A stretch of 64,000 nt of DNA, taken from assembly GCA_028289345.1 (NCBI GenBank), contig JANQQL010000050.1, forward strand, positions 514,370 to 578,369, read 5' to 3'. The position numbers and the translations under genes were made by a program. The notes under the pieces are model-generated. The model made no database searches. It was not told the DNA's origin and worked only from the letters and a program-made list of their open reading frames with translations. Numbering within the stretch: position 1 is the stretch's first letter; each line of letters starts with the position of its first letter. The DNA is from Planctomycetota bacterium (GTDB lineage: Bacteria; Planctomycetota; B15-G4; SIAN01). Below, one piece after another: positions 8,133 through 18,019 of the stretch.

Positions 8133-9431
8133 ATGGGCCTGCAACTCTGGATTCTGGCACTACTGACTGGGCAGATCCCGGGGGAGGGCCTGCACGACCC
8201 GAACCGGCGCCTGCCGAACGTGCTCCTGGTGATCATGGATGACATCGCCAACGAGTACATCGACTGCTACGACGAAGGGCCGGAGGTGTACCAGCCGCCG
8301 ACGCCGAACATCGATTGGTTGGCGAGTCGTGGAACCAAGTTCACCAACTGCTATGCGAACCCAGTGTGTTCCCCGACCCGTGCCATGCTCCTCACGGGGC
8401 GTCACTCCTTCCGCACCGGAATCGGCAGCTTCATCTTCCTCGGTGACAATCGTTCCAGTGCCCGCAACCTGAAGCTGTCCGAGATCACGTTGCCGGAGTT
8501 GCTCAGAGACCTCGGATACTTCTCCGCGATGATCGGCAAGTGGCACTTGGGTCGAGAGCACTGGCCGTTTGCCCCCAATCTTCACGGTTTCGATGTGATC
8601 GCGGGATCGCAAGGCAACATTCAGGACTATTCCAGTTGGAACCGTTCGGTCGCCGTGCCGTGGACCGCCGTGGAAAACACGGAAACGACCTACTCGACAT
8701 CGAAAGTGGTGGATGACTCCTTGGCGGTGATCGCCGCCAGTCCGGGGCCCTGGTTCGTCGTCGCCAGCACTCATGCGGTACACAACCCGTTTCATTTTGC
8801 GCCGGCGGATCTCCACGACTTTCCTCTGGAGGGGGACAAGTTCGTCAAGTACCAGTCGATGATTCAGGCCATGGACACGGAGTTCGGACGGTTGTTGGCG
8901 GCGGTCGACCTGAATGACACGGTGGTGATTCTGGTGGGTGACAACGGCAGCCCCGCGCGGGTTTCCTTTCCGATCGACCAGGGCAAAAAGTCCATGTACG
9001 AGGGCGGGATCAACGTGCCCATGATCATGGCGGGCCGTGGTATTCCAGAGGGAGTCACCACCGACGCCTTGGTGAACACCACGGATGTCTATGCCACCAT
9101 CCTGGACCTGGTGAACCTGGTCAGCAAGGCGGAAGACTCGCGGAGTCTGATTCCCGTCCTTCAAAACCCCGACCAGCCGTTCCGAGACTATGTCTACAGC
9201 GAGTGGTTCGATGACCAGAAGGACGACGTGGATCGGCGCGCGGTGCGTGGCGAGCGCTACAAGCTGATCCGTGACTACCTGACCGGGGAAGACAAGTTCT
9301 TCGACCTCCAGGTGGCAGAGCCCGGGACGGACGGAGAGCCGTTGGACGTGGACACTCTCAGCCGCGCCGAGCGAGACGCCTACAAATTCCTGGACGAGGC
9401 GATCGCATTGCCGGAGCGCGAGGGGGACTGA
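8133..9431 (+). CDS. Exported sulfatase (arylsulfatase family)
   Basis: A 432-aa type I sulfatase. The formylglycine motif is C79-S-P-T-R83, followed by MLLTGR. The metal-binding pair lies in IMDDIANE (D36, D37). LVGDNGSP and IDQGKKSMYEGG are the later conserved sites of the family. A hydrophobic N-terminus (MGLQLWILALLTG) suggests export; maturation would need formylglycine-generating enzyme or anSME. The natural substrate cannot be told. A GAGGA site lies about 8 bases before the ATG. Its last 52 bases overlap the 3' end of the convergent squalene-cyclase-like gene. Confidence 0.9.
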   Translation: MGLQLWILALLTGQIPGEGLHDPNRRLPNVLLVIMDDIANEYIDCYDEGPEVYQPPTPNIDWLASRGTKFTNCYANPVCSPTRAMLLTGRHSFRTGIGSFIFLGDNRSSARNLKLSEITLPELLRDLGYFSAMIGKWHLGREHWPFAPNLHGFDVIAGSQGNIQDYSSWNRSVAVPWTAVENTETTYSTSKVVDDSLAVIAASPGPWFVVASTHAVHNPFHFAPADLHDFPLEGDKFVKYQSMIQAMDTEFGRLLAAVDLNDTVVILVGDNGSPARVSFPIDQGKKSMYEGGINVPMIMAGRGIPEGVTTDALVNTTDVYATILDLVNLVSKAEDSRSLIPVLQNPDQPFRDYVYSEWFDDQKDDVDRRAVRGERYKLIRDYLTGEDKFFDLQVAEPGTDGEPLDVDTLSRAERDAYKFLDEAIALPEREGD

Positions 9432-10651
9432 GGTCCGGTTTCGTCGGAAAGCACGCTCGTTGCTTGGAACCGGGTCAGGGCGATCACTGCGTGGATGGTC
9501 GCCAGGAGCGGCTCGTCCTCTTTCTGAAGGCTGGATTCCGTGTTTTCGAAACGGCCATCGGGTTGCTGCCAAGGAAGCAACGCCTGCAAGCCCTCTTGTC
9601 GCCACGGCCCGTCCATGTCGAGCGCGGCGTACGTCTCAGCGCGAACGGCGTAGTGGTAGAAACGAAGGGCTCGGTCCCAAGGAAGGGGAGACTCTGCGGG
9701 AATGCCATCGGGCAAGTCCCATCGAGGGCGAGAATTCAACCATTGGCGAGCGTCGCGGATCCGCGGAGAGTCGTCGGGATCTCCGGCCGCAAGCAGCGCA
9801 AGGATTCCATCACACGTGGGAGTGGAGTAGGAGGCGAACCAGCAGTCCTTGCCGCGAGACTCGAAGCCTCCCTTGTTGGCGTCGAAGACGATCGGGGAGT
9901 AGTAGAACCCGCCGTCGGCAATGGAGTCTTCTTGGTCCAAAGAGAATGGCTGGCGCGCTTGTTCGGGGAGCTGTTTCTGGGTCAAGGCCAGGAAGCGGAA
10001 GGCCCGTTGACGATGGTCCGAGGAGCACTCGCCCACTGCCTCGAGGGCTTCCAGGACGCGTCGGGTGTGGGACAAGTCCACGTGCCCAGACTCGCCTTGG
10101 GCAAGGTGGCGCTCTCCGAAGCTCCACGCGCCATAGGCCGGGTGTTCTGAAGAGAAGCCGCGACCTTCTGCGCATTGCATGTCTCGCAGCCATCGCGCCA
10201 TTCGCCGGATGAGTGGTCGGTCTTCCTCGGTTCCGGCAAGGTGGAGGCATCGCATGGCGTAGGCCGTCGCATACACCGGGTACTCGAGAATCGCGGGGTC
10301 TGCGTAGCCGAGAGCGCCTTGCTCGTCCAAATGACGGCGCAGGAAGTCGAGCGCTCGATTCACACCATCGCGGGGGAGCTCGACCACAGATTCGGGAACT
10401 TGCAAGAGCCCGAACAGAAGGAATGGCGTCAACGCTTGTCCGCCGCGGAAGATGCTGTAGCGGTCACTGCGCCAGCTTCCATCGGCTTGCTGCTGCGACC
10501 AAAGCCAGCGGGCGGCAGAACGAAGCGGTTCGGCGGCGCTGCGGGGGGATTCGGAGCCGCCGCAGGCGACGGTCCCGAGGACCGTCGCCGCGACCATCAC
10601 CCGAGCCATGCGGTCGGCTCGGACGAGACCCCGGAAAGCGAGGAGGCTCAT
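9380..10651 (-). CDS. Prenyltransferase/squalene-oxidase repeat lipoprotein
   Basis: A 423-aa protein with alpha/alpha-barrel repeats of the squalene cyclase type. QW-like motifs are QQQADGSWRSD near the N-terminus and QQPDGRFENT near the C-terminus. The signal peptide ends with TVACGG, a probable lipobox. The DxDD acid motif of true cyclases is absent, so cyclase activity is doubtful; a structural or substrate-binding role is possible. The ATG at 10651 overlaps the stop of the upstream gene as ATGA, so translation is likely coupled to that paralogue-like gene. The convergent overlap with the sulfatase is 52 bases. Confidence 0.75.
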   Translation of the reverse strand: MSLLAFRGLVRADRMARVMVAATVLGTVACGGSESPRSAAEPLRSAARWLWSQQQADGSWRSDRYSIFRGGQALTPFLLFGLLQVPESVVELPRDGVNRALDFLRRHLDEQGALGYADPAILEYPVYATAYAMRCLHLAGTEEDRPLIRRMARWLRDMQCAEGRGFSSEHPAYGAWSFGERHLAQGESGHVDLSHTRRVLEALEAVGECSSDHRQRAFRFLALTQKQLPEQARQPFSLDQEDSIADGGFYYSPIVFDANKGGFESRGKDCWFASYSTPTCDGILALLAAGDPDDSPRIRDARQWLNSRPRWDLPDGIPAESPLPWDRALRFYHYAVRAETYAALDMDGPWRQEGLQALLPWQQPDGRFENTESSLQKEDEPLLATIHAVIALTRFQATSVLSDETGPQSPSRSGNAIASSRNL

Positions 10652-11949
10652 TTGCCGAAGCTTCCGGTGTTGGCCGCGCCACGGGCCAGCAGTTCGGCGT
10701 CTTGTTCCGCGGTCAGGCAAAGTACCACGGCGGCGGTGCAGAACACCGGGCTGGTGATGCAGTGGTGTCCCGACCAGCTTCCGTCACCGTTCTGGACGCG
10801 TGCCAGTCGCTCGTGGATCTTCTGATTCCACTTGGTCCAGGCGTCTCCACCGGCAATCACCAAAGACTCGCTGTTCATCAGGTAGCTGAGGAACTCTTCG
10901 CCGCCGTTGTTGCCGAATCCGCTGAGCAGACCCTCGTCGAAAGAGCGCTCCTTGGCCGCCTCGTTGCGGGTGTAGGCCGCCTCGAGTTCCTCGGCGAGGG
11001 GGCCTTCGACTCCCAAGGACTGCAGAGCCTCGCGAGAGACCTCGGCGTCTTCCTCCAAGACCCCTTCTTGCTTCGCTTTGGCAATCATGTCGGAGGCCTT
11101 CTTGGCTTCCTGCGCGTTGGCGCGCATGTTGCCTGCAGAGGCGTAGAGAGGAACGCCGGCCGCGGCATCCGCAACGACCCGACCGTCTTCGGTGACTTGA
11201 CGGGACTGATAGTCACGACCGCGGCGCAGGGCGCTTTGGTCCACTCGACGACCCACGGCTTGCCCCGCTTCCAGAGCGTTGCTCATCAACGAGGACTGAA
11301 GGACCGGTGCCCAGCCGCCCTGGCCCCAGCTTCCATCGTCGCTTTGCGAGTCCTGGATCTTGCGCAAGCATTTGTCGAGAGCCTGGGCCACTCGTCCACC
11401 GAGTTCGCTGCCTTTCACTTCTGGCAGGACCCGGGACAGGAACTGGGCACAAAGGGCGGTGTCGACATAGGCACCCATCTTGGCCTGCGGCTGGGTGCCG
11501 GTGATCTCGGTGATTCTTGGACCGCGATCCGCGGCGGTTTCGACGATCTCCAGGAGATACTCCGTGGCACGTTGCACCGAATCGTGATGAGCTCCCTTGG
11601 TTGGCGTGTGCCCCGCCCGGAGGAGCGCCATCGCGCTCAAGGCCGTGGTTCCCGGATCGGTGGGCACTCCATGGGGGTTGCGGATTTGCTGGGAAGCGTG
11701 GCTCCCGCCTCCCCAGCCACCGTTTGGTTGTTGGGCGTTCACCAGCCACTGGATGCCGTTCTCGACGAACGGGGCGGGACCGTTCGGGGAAGGCATCCAC
11801 AGTTTCGGGTCCAGCTGGCGAACCGGTGACTGTTCAGGAATGCGGCACAGAATCTCTTCTTCGGAAGCTCGAGCACCGGAGATCAGGGAGGAGAACGCCG
11901 GCACGGCCAGGGCGGCCACCGTGGTGATGGTCAAAGTGGGGATGCTCAT
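10648..11949 (-). CDS. Exported squalene-cyclase-like repeat protein
   Basis: A 433-aa predicted secreted protein with a signal peptide (MSIPTLTITTVAALAVPAFS). Squalene-cyclase/prenyltransferase repeats are seen as QQPNGGWGGG, DSQSDDGSWGQGGW and VQNGDGSWSG. No DxDD motif is visible. A helical, charged insert of about 90 residues rich in Glu, Ala and Lys separates the second and third repeats. The start is ATG 11949, preceded by AAAGGA; upstream in-frame codons have no supporting site. It is the first gene of a two-gene operon with the lipoprotein that follows by ATGA overlap. Function unknown. Confidence 0.75.
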   Translation of the reverse strand: MSIPTLTITTVAALAVPAFSSLISGARASEEEILCRIPEQSPVRQLDPKLWMPSPNGPAPFVENGIQWLVNAQQPNGGWGGGSHASQQIRNPHGVPTDPGTTALSAMALLRAGHTPTKGAHHDSVQRATEYLLEIVETAADRGPRITEITGTQPQAKMGAYVDTALCAQFLSRVLPEVKGSELGGRVAQALDKCLRKIQDSQSDDGSWGQGGWAPVLQSSLMSNALEAGQAVGRRVDQSALRRGRDYQSRQVTEDGRVVADAAAGVPLYASAGNMRANAQEAKKASDMIAKAKQEGVLEEDAEVSREALQSLGVEGPLAEELEAAYTRNEAAKERSFDEGLLSGFGNNGGEEFLSYLMNSESLVIAGGDAWTKWNQKIHERLARVQNGDGSWSGHHCITSPVFCTAAVVLCLTAEQDAELLARGAANTGSFGK

Positions 11950-12227
11950 GGGGAGTCGTCCTTTCGGCGAGGTGTGCAAACGGGAAGTGTTGGCAACCCG
12001 GAAGTTTGTTCCGATGGCCAACCTTCCGTGGCGCCATCGATGCTCGAGTTCGACCGGGCCGCGGGAGGGCAGTTCCCGTTTTCTTCCGATTCTTCCGCGG
12101 TTCCCGCTTCGGGGAGGACCGTTCCCTACTTGAGCTGGTTCGCATTCGCCGCCATCCTGGCGGTCTGTCGAGCGGCCAGGCGCGAAACGGCGCGGGCGTG
12201 CCCCATCACCCATCTGCGGAGAGACCC

Positions 12228-13079
12228 ATGCAGGTCGATCAGTTTGAGAGCGTCTTTCGTGCGGCGGACAAGGTGCGTTACCGTTACCAGCGAATCGAGT
12301 TTCGTCGCATCCTTGCGGTCACCGATCTGCCGTCGGAACAGGCGCCGGAGTTCGAAGCGGGTCTACGACGCTTTCTGGCCGTTCTGGGAGACGAGCCGGA
12401 GTGGTTGTCTCTGAGCGGCTCCGACTTGACCGGGATTCAATCCCTGTTGGCACGGATCCAAGAGTTCGAGCCGGACCTTCTGTGTACCTATCGGTGTTTG
12501 ACCAGCGATGGCTACCAGTGGCCCTACAGCCTGGGTGAGTACCTGGATGTGATGACTCAGATTGTTTCCTGTCCGGTCTTGGTCATTCCTCACCCGGACG
12601 CTGGTCGTGCGTTCCCTCATGCGCTCGAAAACACGGACCGTGTCCTGGCCATGACCGACCACTTGGTTGCAGATTCTCAGCTGGTGGATGCGGCAGTTCG
12701 CTTCACGGAACCGGGAGGGGTGCTCACCTTGGCCCATCTGGAAGACGAAGCGACCTTCGAACGCTACATGGATGCGATCTCCAAAATTCCTGCCATCGAC
12801 ACGGAAACGGCGCGTGAGGAGATTCGCAATCGGCTGTTGCATGACGCCGAAGACTATGCCCATTCCTGCCAGGATGCCCTGAAGGACGCGGGGTTGCCGA
12901 TTCAGGTGGACACGACGGTGACCGTCGCCAGCCGATTGGAACATTTTCGGCAGCTGATTCGGTCCCAAGAGAAAGACCTCCTGGTGATGCACACCAAGGA
13001 CGAGGATCAGCTTGCCATGCACGGCCTGTCTTACCCTCTGGCAGTGGAAATCCGCGAAATCCCGCTGCTCTTGTTGTAG
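12228..13079 (+). CDS. Tandem universal stress protein (UspA family)
   Basis: A 283-aa cytoplasmic protein with two Usp-like halves. The first starts at FRRILAVTDLP and ends with CPVLVIPHPD; the second runs from TDRVLAMTDHLV to IPLLLL. The glycine-rich ATP loop (G-x2-G-x9-G-S/T) is poorly conserved, so nucleotide binding is uncertain. A GGAGA site lies before ATG 12228. The gene lies 34 bases upstream of an ion permease gene and may regulate or serve that transporter, as Usp proteins encoded beside membrane carriers often do (inference). Confidence 0.8.
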   Translation: MQVDQFESVFRAADKVRYRYQRIEFRRILAVTDLPSEQAPEFEAGLRRFLAVLGDEPEWLSLSGSDLTGIQSLLARIQEFEPDLLCTYRCLTSDGYQWPYSLGEYLDVMTQIVSCPVLVIPHPDAGRAFPHALENTDRVLAMTDHLVADSQLVDAAVRFTEPGGVLTLAHLEDEATFERYMDAISKIPAIDTETAREEIRNRLLHDAEDYAHSCQDALKDAGLPIQVDTTVTVASRLEHFRQLIRSQEKDLLVMHTKDEDQLAMHGLSYPLAVEIREIPLLLL

Positions 13080-13113
13080 TCCAGGACCCAAGAGAAGAGG
13101 GAGGGAGAAAGCG

Positions 13114-14475
13114 ATGCACGAGGTCCCGTTGTCCACGACACTCCTGTTCGGAGGAGTGTTGGCCGCCTTGATCGCCTGCTTGGCGTTGGAAGAGAAGATT
13201 CACGCGAAGAAGTCCGTCATTGCCGGGTTCTTTGCGGTTCTGTCCTTGCTCCTAGGAGCGGCGTTTCACCTGCTGCCGTTGGGTCCGGTGGTTGTGGCGG
13301 GCCACGAAATCCCCATGCCCGTCTACATTCCGGGGATCGACTGGAACGTCATCGCGGTCATCCTCGGTGCCAGCTTGTTTGTGGATGTGACTTCGAAATC
13401 CGGGTTGTTCACCTGGATTGCGATCAAGCTGACCAAGCTTTCGAAGGGAGATCCTCTTCTGTTGCTGGTCTTGTACGGGCTGATGACCGTCATCTTTTCC
13501 GCGGTGCTGAACAATGTGACCGCGATGATCATCGTCGGGTCCTTGTCCACGGTGTCCCTGAATCGACTGAAACAATCCGAGAAGTTGCTTGGGTTCCTGC
13601 TCGTGGAAGGGTTGCTCACCAACGTGGGGGGCTTGCTGACCTTGATTAGCTCGGTTCCCAACATCATTGTCGGCACGGCGGCGGGGATCAGCTTTGCGAA
13701 GTTTTTCTTTGTTTCTGCGCCATTCGTGGTGGTTGCTACGGCGATCACGTTGTTCGTGGGAGCGAGGATCTTCCGCATCACTCGGTTGCAAACTGAGGAA
13801 GAGCGGGTGGCTGCTCAGGAACTTGTCTCCGGATTCGATGAAAACGACGGCATCGAAAGCCGTGGGTTTTTCTGGTTTGGAGCCATCATGCTGGTGGCAT
13901 TCATTGTCACCATTGCCACTGCTTCCGTGTTGCCCTGGATCCGGGATCTGAAGATGGGGTACGTGGCCCTGGCGTTCGGTTTGATCATGCTGGTCCGCTT
14001 CAAGGCGGTTGCTGACCGCTTCTATCAGGCGCTCGACTGGGACTTGCTCGGTTTCTTTGCCGGGCTTTTCGTGGTGATCAACGTCATGGAACATGCCTTG
14101 GTGCTGGAGGGAATCGGCAAGGGACTCGAAGCCATGTTGGGGCTTGGTGACTCCTTAGGGGCCGGCCTCTTGCTGATTTCTTCGGCGGTTGCCAGTTCCG
14201 TGACGGACAACATTCCCTTGGCCGCAATGCTGGCCAAGATTCTCGACGGGCTCGGAACCGCTTCGGATTCATCGCTGTGGTGGTCGGTCACCTTTGGAGC
14301 CAACCTCGGGGGGAACTTGACACCCATCGGTTCCGCGTCCACACTGGTCGCCGTCACCATCATGCACAAGAACAAGATCCCCCTATCCTTCGCGGCCTTC
14401 GTCGGACGAGCGTTGCCGTTTGCCATCCTCCAGTTGGTGATCGCAACGGCCTACGTGTTGTTGTTCCTTGGGTGA
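13114..14475 (+). CDS. ArsB/NhaD-type ion transporter
   Basis: A 453-aa inner-membrane transporter of the ion transporter superfamily (ArsB/NhaD/CitM type). At least ten hydrophobic segments are visible. Family signatures include NVIAVILGASLFVDV, VLNNVTAMIIVGSL, LTLISSVPNIIVGTAAG, SSVTDNIPLAAMLAKI and FGANLGGNLTPIGSASTLVA. The two half-repeats with NVTA and NIPL are typical of arsenite or Na+/H+ antiporters. The transported ion cannot be told; no arsR or arsC lies nearby, so NhaD-like sodium export is as likely as arsenite. GAGGGAG precedes the ATG. Confidence 0.85.
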   Translation: MHEVPLSTTLLFGGVLAALIACLALEEKIHAKKSVIAGFFAVLSLLLGAAFHLLPLGPVVVAGHEIPMPVYIPGIDWNVIAVILGASLFVDVTSKSGLFTWIAIKLTKLSKGDPLLLLVLYGLMTVIFSAVLNNVTAMIIVGSLSTVSLNRLKQSEKLLGFLLVEGLLTNVGGLLTLISSVPNIIVGTAAGISFAKFFFVSAPFVVVATAITLFVGARIFRITRLQTEEERVAAQELVSGFDENDGIESRGFFWFGAIMLVAFIVTIATASVLPWIRDLKMGYVALAFGLIMLVRFKAVADRFYQALDWDLLGFFAGLFVVINVMEHALVLEGIGKGLEAMLGLGDSLGAGLLLISSAVASSVTDNIPLAAMLAKILDGLGTASDSSLWWSVTFGANLGGNLTPIGSASTLVAVTIMHKNKIPLSFAAFVGRALPFAILQLVIATAYVLLFLG

Positions 14476-14562
14476 ATCGAAGAGCAACGCTGCTCCATCA
14501 CACGACTTGTTGGTCAAAAGATGTCCCTGATTGGGGATTCCGACAGAAGGCGTCCCGGCTCC

Positions 14563-16056
14563 TCAGTTTGACCGGTTCCTGTTTCGTTTGGTCAAACGAT
14601 AGATGTGAACTGGTTGTCGGGCGCCGTCCTCGAGAGTCCAGGTCTTCTTCGCCAGGGCTTCCATCGTGCTGTGCTGTCCCCCAGGCTTCCCTTCCAAGAT
14701 GACGTAGTTGGGTTGGTACTTGTCGATCAGCGGGACGAGGCTTTCGAAGCGCGAGCTATAGCAGCGTCGGTCGGTCAGGAAGCTCAGGATCGGTGCCTGA
14801 CGATAGAGAATGGTGTCTTCGGCGGCCGTGTGGGACTTGACCCACTGGGCGATGGCGTCGAAGCGCTGGGTGCGGTGCCGCTCTTCGACCGCCGTTTGCT
14901 GCCCGCCCGTCCAGTTTCCGAGGTTTGCCACCAGCACGACGGCGCCGAGGGCGTAGGGGGCTGCCCGCAACAAGGGCGTGAACCGGGAAGCGGCGGTCCT
15001 TTCTCGCGGAGACACGGCCAACAGTAGGTAGCTGAAGAGGCAGGGCAGGACGGGAAGCAGGAGCCGTTTGGCGTAGGTGAAGTAGGTCAAGAGAAGCGCC
15101 ACATAGGCCAGGAAGAAGCCGTCCACCGGATGACACTGCAGCAGGGCGCGTGCCAGGCCCAAAAGAAGGATCGCGGCAATCGCACTTTTCCACCAGCGAG
15201 AGTTCGAAGCGAACTGGTTGCCGGCATGGCGAAACAGGTCCCTTCCGTTCTCTGCAATTCGCTGTTTCCAGCCCTCCCAAGTCACTCGCGCAGAGTTTGG
15301 GTCGCCGGGGTCTTCGTGGAACATCGCCGTGGTGTACGAGTGGACGAGGAGCTGGTCCGCAAGGGAGTGGCTCGCGGTGACCCGAGAGGCGTGAAGTTGC
15401 CAGGGCAACAAGCAAGCGAGGACGAACAGGGTGGCGATACCACTGGCAATCCAGCGTCGACGCGAAGAGAACGGCAAGGCAAGGAAGATCCCTGGGAGGG
15501 CAAGCACACCGACCGTCCGGAGATAGCAAGCGACAATGAGCAGCAGTGCTCCCAGGCAAAGCCAAATCCACTCACGGCGAGGCGCCAGATGGCTTTGCGA
15601 CCAGCAAGCAAGGGAAAGCATCAGGCACGCCAGGAACGGAAAGTCAGACAGAATTCGGCGGGATTGATCTGCTGCCAGTGGGCAGGTGACGGTCAAGAGT
15701 GCGACCAAGAGACCGTGGGTTGTTCCGTAACGCATTCCGAATAGCACCATGACCGAGGTGGCACACACCGCCGCCCAAATCATCGCGGTCACGTTCAACT
15801 CGTGGAGATCGAAGGTTCCGTCCTTGGAAAGAAGGCTGAGGAACAAAGCAAACCCGGGCGGTCGAATGGAAAACGGCTGGTCAAGGTACGTGTAGCCTGC
15901 TCCGACCTCGAGGGCCTTGGCGGTCAATAGGTACAGTGCCGAATCCCAGTCCGGCAGCCAGGTTTCCGCGGCCAGGAACCAGCCAACAGTCCCCAGGGCC
16001 GCAAACAAGCATGCCGCAGAAACCGAGAGCGTGGGAAGGAAGCGAGGCTGGTTCAT
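14563..16056 (-). CDS. GT39/ArnT-like membrane glycosyltransferase
   Basis: A 497-aa multi-pass membrane protein. The first luminal loop has the acidic pair in LPDWDSALYLLTAKALEVG, followed by SIRPPGFALFL, as in GT-C family (GT39/PMT_2-like) transferases. About ten to eleven hydrophobic segments follow, then a soluble C-terminal domain (from about residue 410) ending in a lysine/arginine-rich tail. It probably transfers a sugar from a polyprenyl-phosphate donor at the periplasmic face. ATG 16056 (MNQPRF) was preferred over an open extension to 16344, which has no hydrophobic or family content. Confidence 0.75.
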   Translation of the reverse strand: MNQPRFLPTLSVSAACLFAALGTVGWFLAAETWLPDWDSALYLLTAKALEVGAGYTYLDQPFSIRPPGFALFLSLLSKDGTFDLHELNVTAMIWAAVCATSVMVLFGMRYGTTHGLLVALLTVTCPLAADQSRRILSDFPFLACLMLSLACWSQSHLAPRREWIWLCLGALLLIVACYLRTVGVLALPGIFLALPFSSRRRWIASGIATLFVLACLLPWQLHASRVTASHSLADQLLVHSYTTAMFHEDPGDPNSARVTWEGWKQRIAENGRDLFRHAGNQFASNSRWWKSAIAAILLLGLARALLQCHPVDGFFLAYVALLLTYFTYAKRLLLPVLPCLFSYLLLAVSPRERTAASRFTPLLRAAPYALGAVVLVANLGNWTGGQQTAVEERHRTQRFDAIAQWVKSHTAAEDTILYRQAPILSFLTDRRCYSSRFESLVPLIDKYQPNYVILEGKPGGQHSTMEALAKKTWTLEDGARQPVHIYRLTKRNRNRSN

Positions 16057-16336
16057 GAGCGCCAAAGTGTACGGGTCTTCCCTTTGGGTGGGAGTCTGTT
16101 TCCTGGCGCGTCTGACGAAACTGGATTTGCTACACTCATTTGGTCCGAGGATTCGCTTCTCCGTGGTTGGAAGACCTCCTGGAACGAATCCCACCGATGC
16201 GATTCGTCGTCCCAAGATCGTTCCCCACGATTGCAGCAACGAACAAAGACTCACGGCGACGAGAGTGTGGCGGTGTGATGTTGATGTGCGCGACACTTTT
16301 TGTGAAGTGGTGGGCGTCGAGACAAGGCGATCATTG

Positions 16337-18019
16337 ATGGGCACGAATTCTCAGTTTGACAGTCCTCAAGATCACAATGTGAGTCACAGTGACAGTTCGC
16401 GTTGCATCGGTGACACCGGCGACCCGCCTTCCAAGGTGGAGTTCACGAATCGTGTACTTCGGGAGGTGATCGAAGCTTCGGCTCGCTCCACCGGAGAAGA
16501 CCTGTTTCGCTCCCTGGTGAAGCACCTCGCTCGATCCTTGGGGTTCCGTCACGCCATGATTGGTCGCTTGGTGGGAGAAGGGGACCGTCGGATCCGGACA
16601 CTTGCGATCTGGGGGGATGGCAAGCCGGTCGAAAACCTGGAATACGACCTGCGCGGGACACCCTGCGAACAGGTGTCTCGCGGGGAGACTTGCTACCACC
16701 TTCGGGACGTTCAGCGCAAGTTTCCCGAGGATGAACTGCTCGTTCAGATGGAAGCGGAGTGCTACATCGGTGTCGCTCTTCGGGACACCATGAGCCGTGC
16801 CCTTGGCGTGTTGGCGGTGCTTGATGACCGACCCGCGCAGAATGCTCCGGAGATCCGTGCTGCTTTGACGGTCTTTGCAGAGCGGGCGGCCACGGAGCTC
16901 GAGCGCATGGCCGCCGACGAAGCCACGTTGGCCAGCGAACGCAAATACCGTGCGTTGGTGGAAACTTCGCCCTACGGGATCATCCGCATCGACTCCGCAG
17001 GGGGCTTTCTTTCGGTGAACTCTGCGGGAATGACAATCTTCGGTCGCACTGATGAACACCCGGTCATCGGCACGCGGTTCCTCGAGACTGTGGCCGAAGA
17101 AGATCGACGGAAAGTGGGCGAGGAGCTGCGCTCAGCATCCCAGGGAGCCGCGCGGGAATTTGAGTATCTGGCAATCAACGGGAAGGCATTGCAGGCGTCG
17201 CTAGTCCCGCTGGGGGATTCCGAGGCTCATGTCGAGACGATCATTGGCATCGTGATGGATGTGTCGGAACGCCGGAAGGTCGAAGCCGAGCGTGAGGCAT
17301 TGATCGCAGAGCTGGAAGCGAAGAATGCCGAACTCCAACAGTTCACCGATTCCGTGTCCCATGATCTGAAGGGTCCGTTGGTGACCATCAGCGGGTTTCT
17401 CGGGCACCTCGCCAAGGACGTGTCCGAGGGAGACCAAGAGCGGATCCGCGACGACATCCGGTGGATTTCTGATGCCACCCAGCGCATGAAACAAATGCTG
17501 GACGAGCTGTTGGAACTTTCCCGAGCTGGGTCGGTGATCAGCTCGCGAGAACCGGTGGACTTGGGTCCACTGGTTCATGACCTGGCGAACATGGTGAAGA
17601 GCGGTGATGACTCGGAGTCCTTGGAAGTTGTGGTGGCCGATGACTTGCCTGTCGTTCTCGGGGATCGAGGGCGGCTGCGACAAGTCGTCCAGAATCTTCT
17701 GCTCAATGCCGTGAAGTTTCGCCGCGTGAACCTCCCCTGCCGAGTGGAAGTTGGCGCCCGCTCCAACTCCGGGGGATGGGAGGTTTGGGTTCGGGACAAT
17801 GGAGTTGGCATCGCCCCCGAACACCATGAAAGAGTCTTTCGGCTCTTCGAAAAACTGGACAGCGATCGCTCCGGAACCGGCATGGGACTCGCCATCGTCA
17901 AGCGAATCTTGGAAACCCACGGTGGACGAGTGTGGGTGGAATCCGAGGGGCGCGATCAAGGCTCCACGTTCTGGTTCACTTGGCCGAGTGCCAACCAAGA
18001 GAAAGGGGCGGGAAGTTGA
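16337..18019 (+). CDS. GAF-PAS sensor histidine kinase
   Basis: A 560-aa soluble sensor kinase. In order: a GAF domain (about 40-190), a PAS domain (about 200-315, ALVETSPYGIIRIDSAGGFL), HisKA with phospho-accepting His in FTDSVSHDLKGPL (about 340), and a HATPase domain with QNLLLNAVKF (N box), VRDNGVGI and GTGMGLAIVKRI (G boxes). There are no membrane segments. The phytochrome-like HDLKGP type usually pairs with single-domain Rcp1-like receivers, and such a gene follows directly. The ATG at 16337 has AAGGCG upstream. Confidence 0.85.
   Translation: MGTNSQFDSPQDHNVSHSDSSRCIGDTGDPPSKVEFTNRVLREVIEASARSTGEDLFRSLVKHLARSLGFRHAMIGRLVGEGDRRIRTLAIWGDGKPVENLEYDLRGTPCEQVSRGETCYHLRDVQRKFPEDELLVQMEAECYIGVALRDTMSRALGVLAVLDDRPAQNAPEIRAALTVFAERAATELERMAADEATLASERKYRALVETSPYGIIRIDSAGGFLSVNSAGMTIFGRTDEHPVIGTRFLETVAEEDRRKVGEELRSASQGAAREFEYLAINGKALQASLVPLGDSEAHVETIIGIVMDVSERRKVEAEREALIAELEAKNAELQQFTDSVSHDLKGPLVTISGFLGHLAKDVSEGDQERIRDDIRWISDATQRMKQMLDELLELSRAGSVISSREPVDLGPLVHDLANMVKSGDDSESLEVVVADDLPVVLGDRGRLRQVVQNLLLNAVKFRRVNLPCRVEVGARSNSGGWEVWVRDNGVGIAPEHHERVFRLFEKLDSDRSGTGMGLAIVKRILETHGGRVWVESEGRDQGSTFWFTWPSANQEKGAGS

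Noticed and set aside
8160-9605. 481-aa minus-strand open frame
   Set aside because: Antisense shadow of the sulfatase, which has CSPTR and metal motifs on the plus strand.
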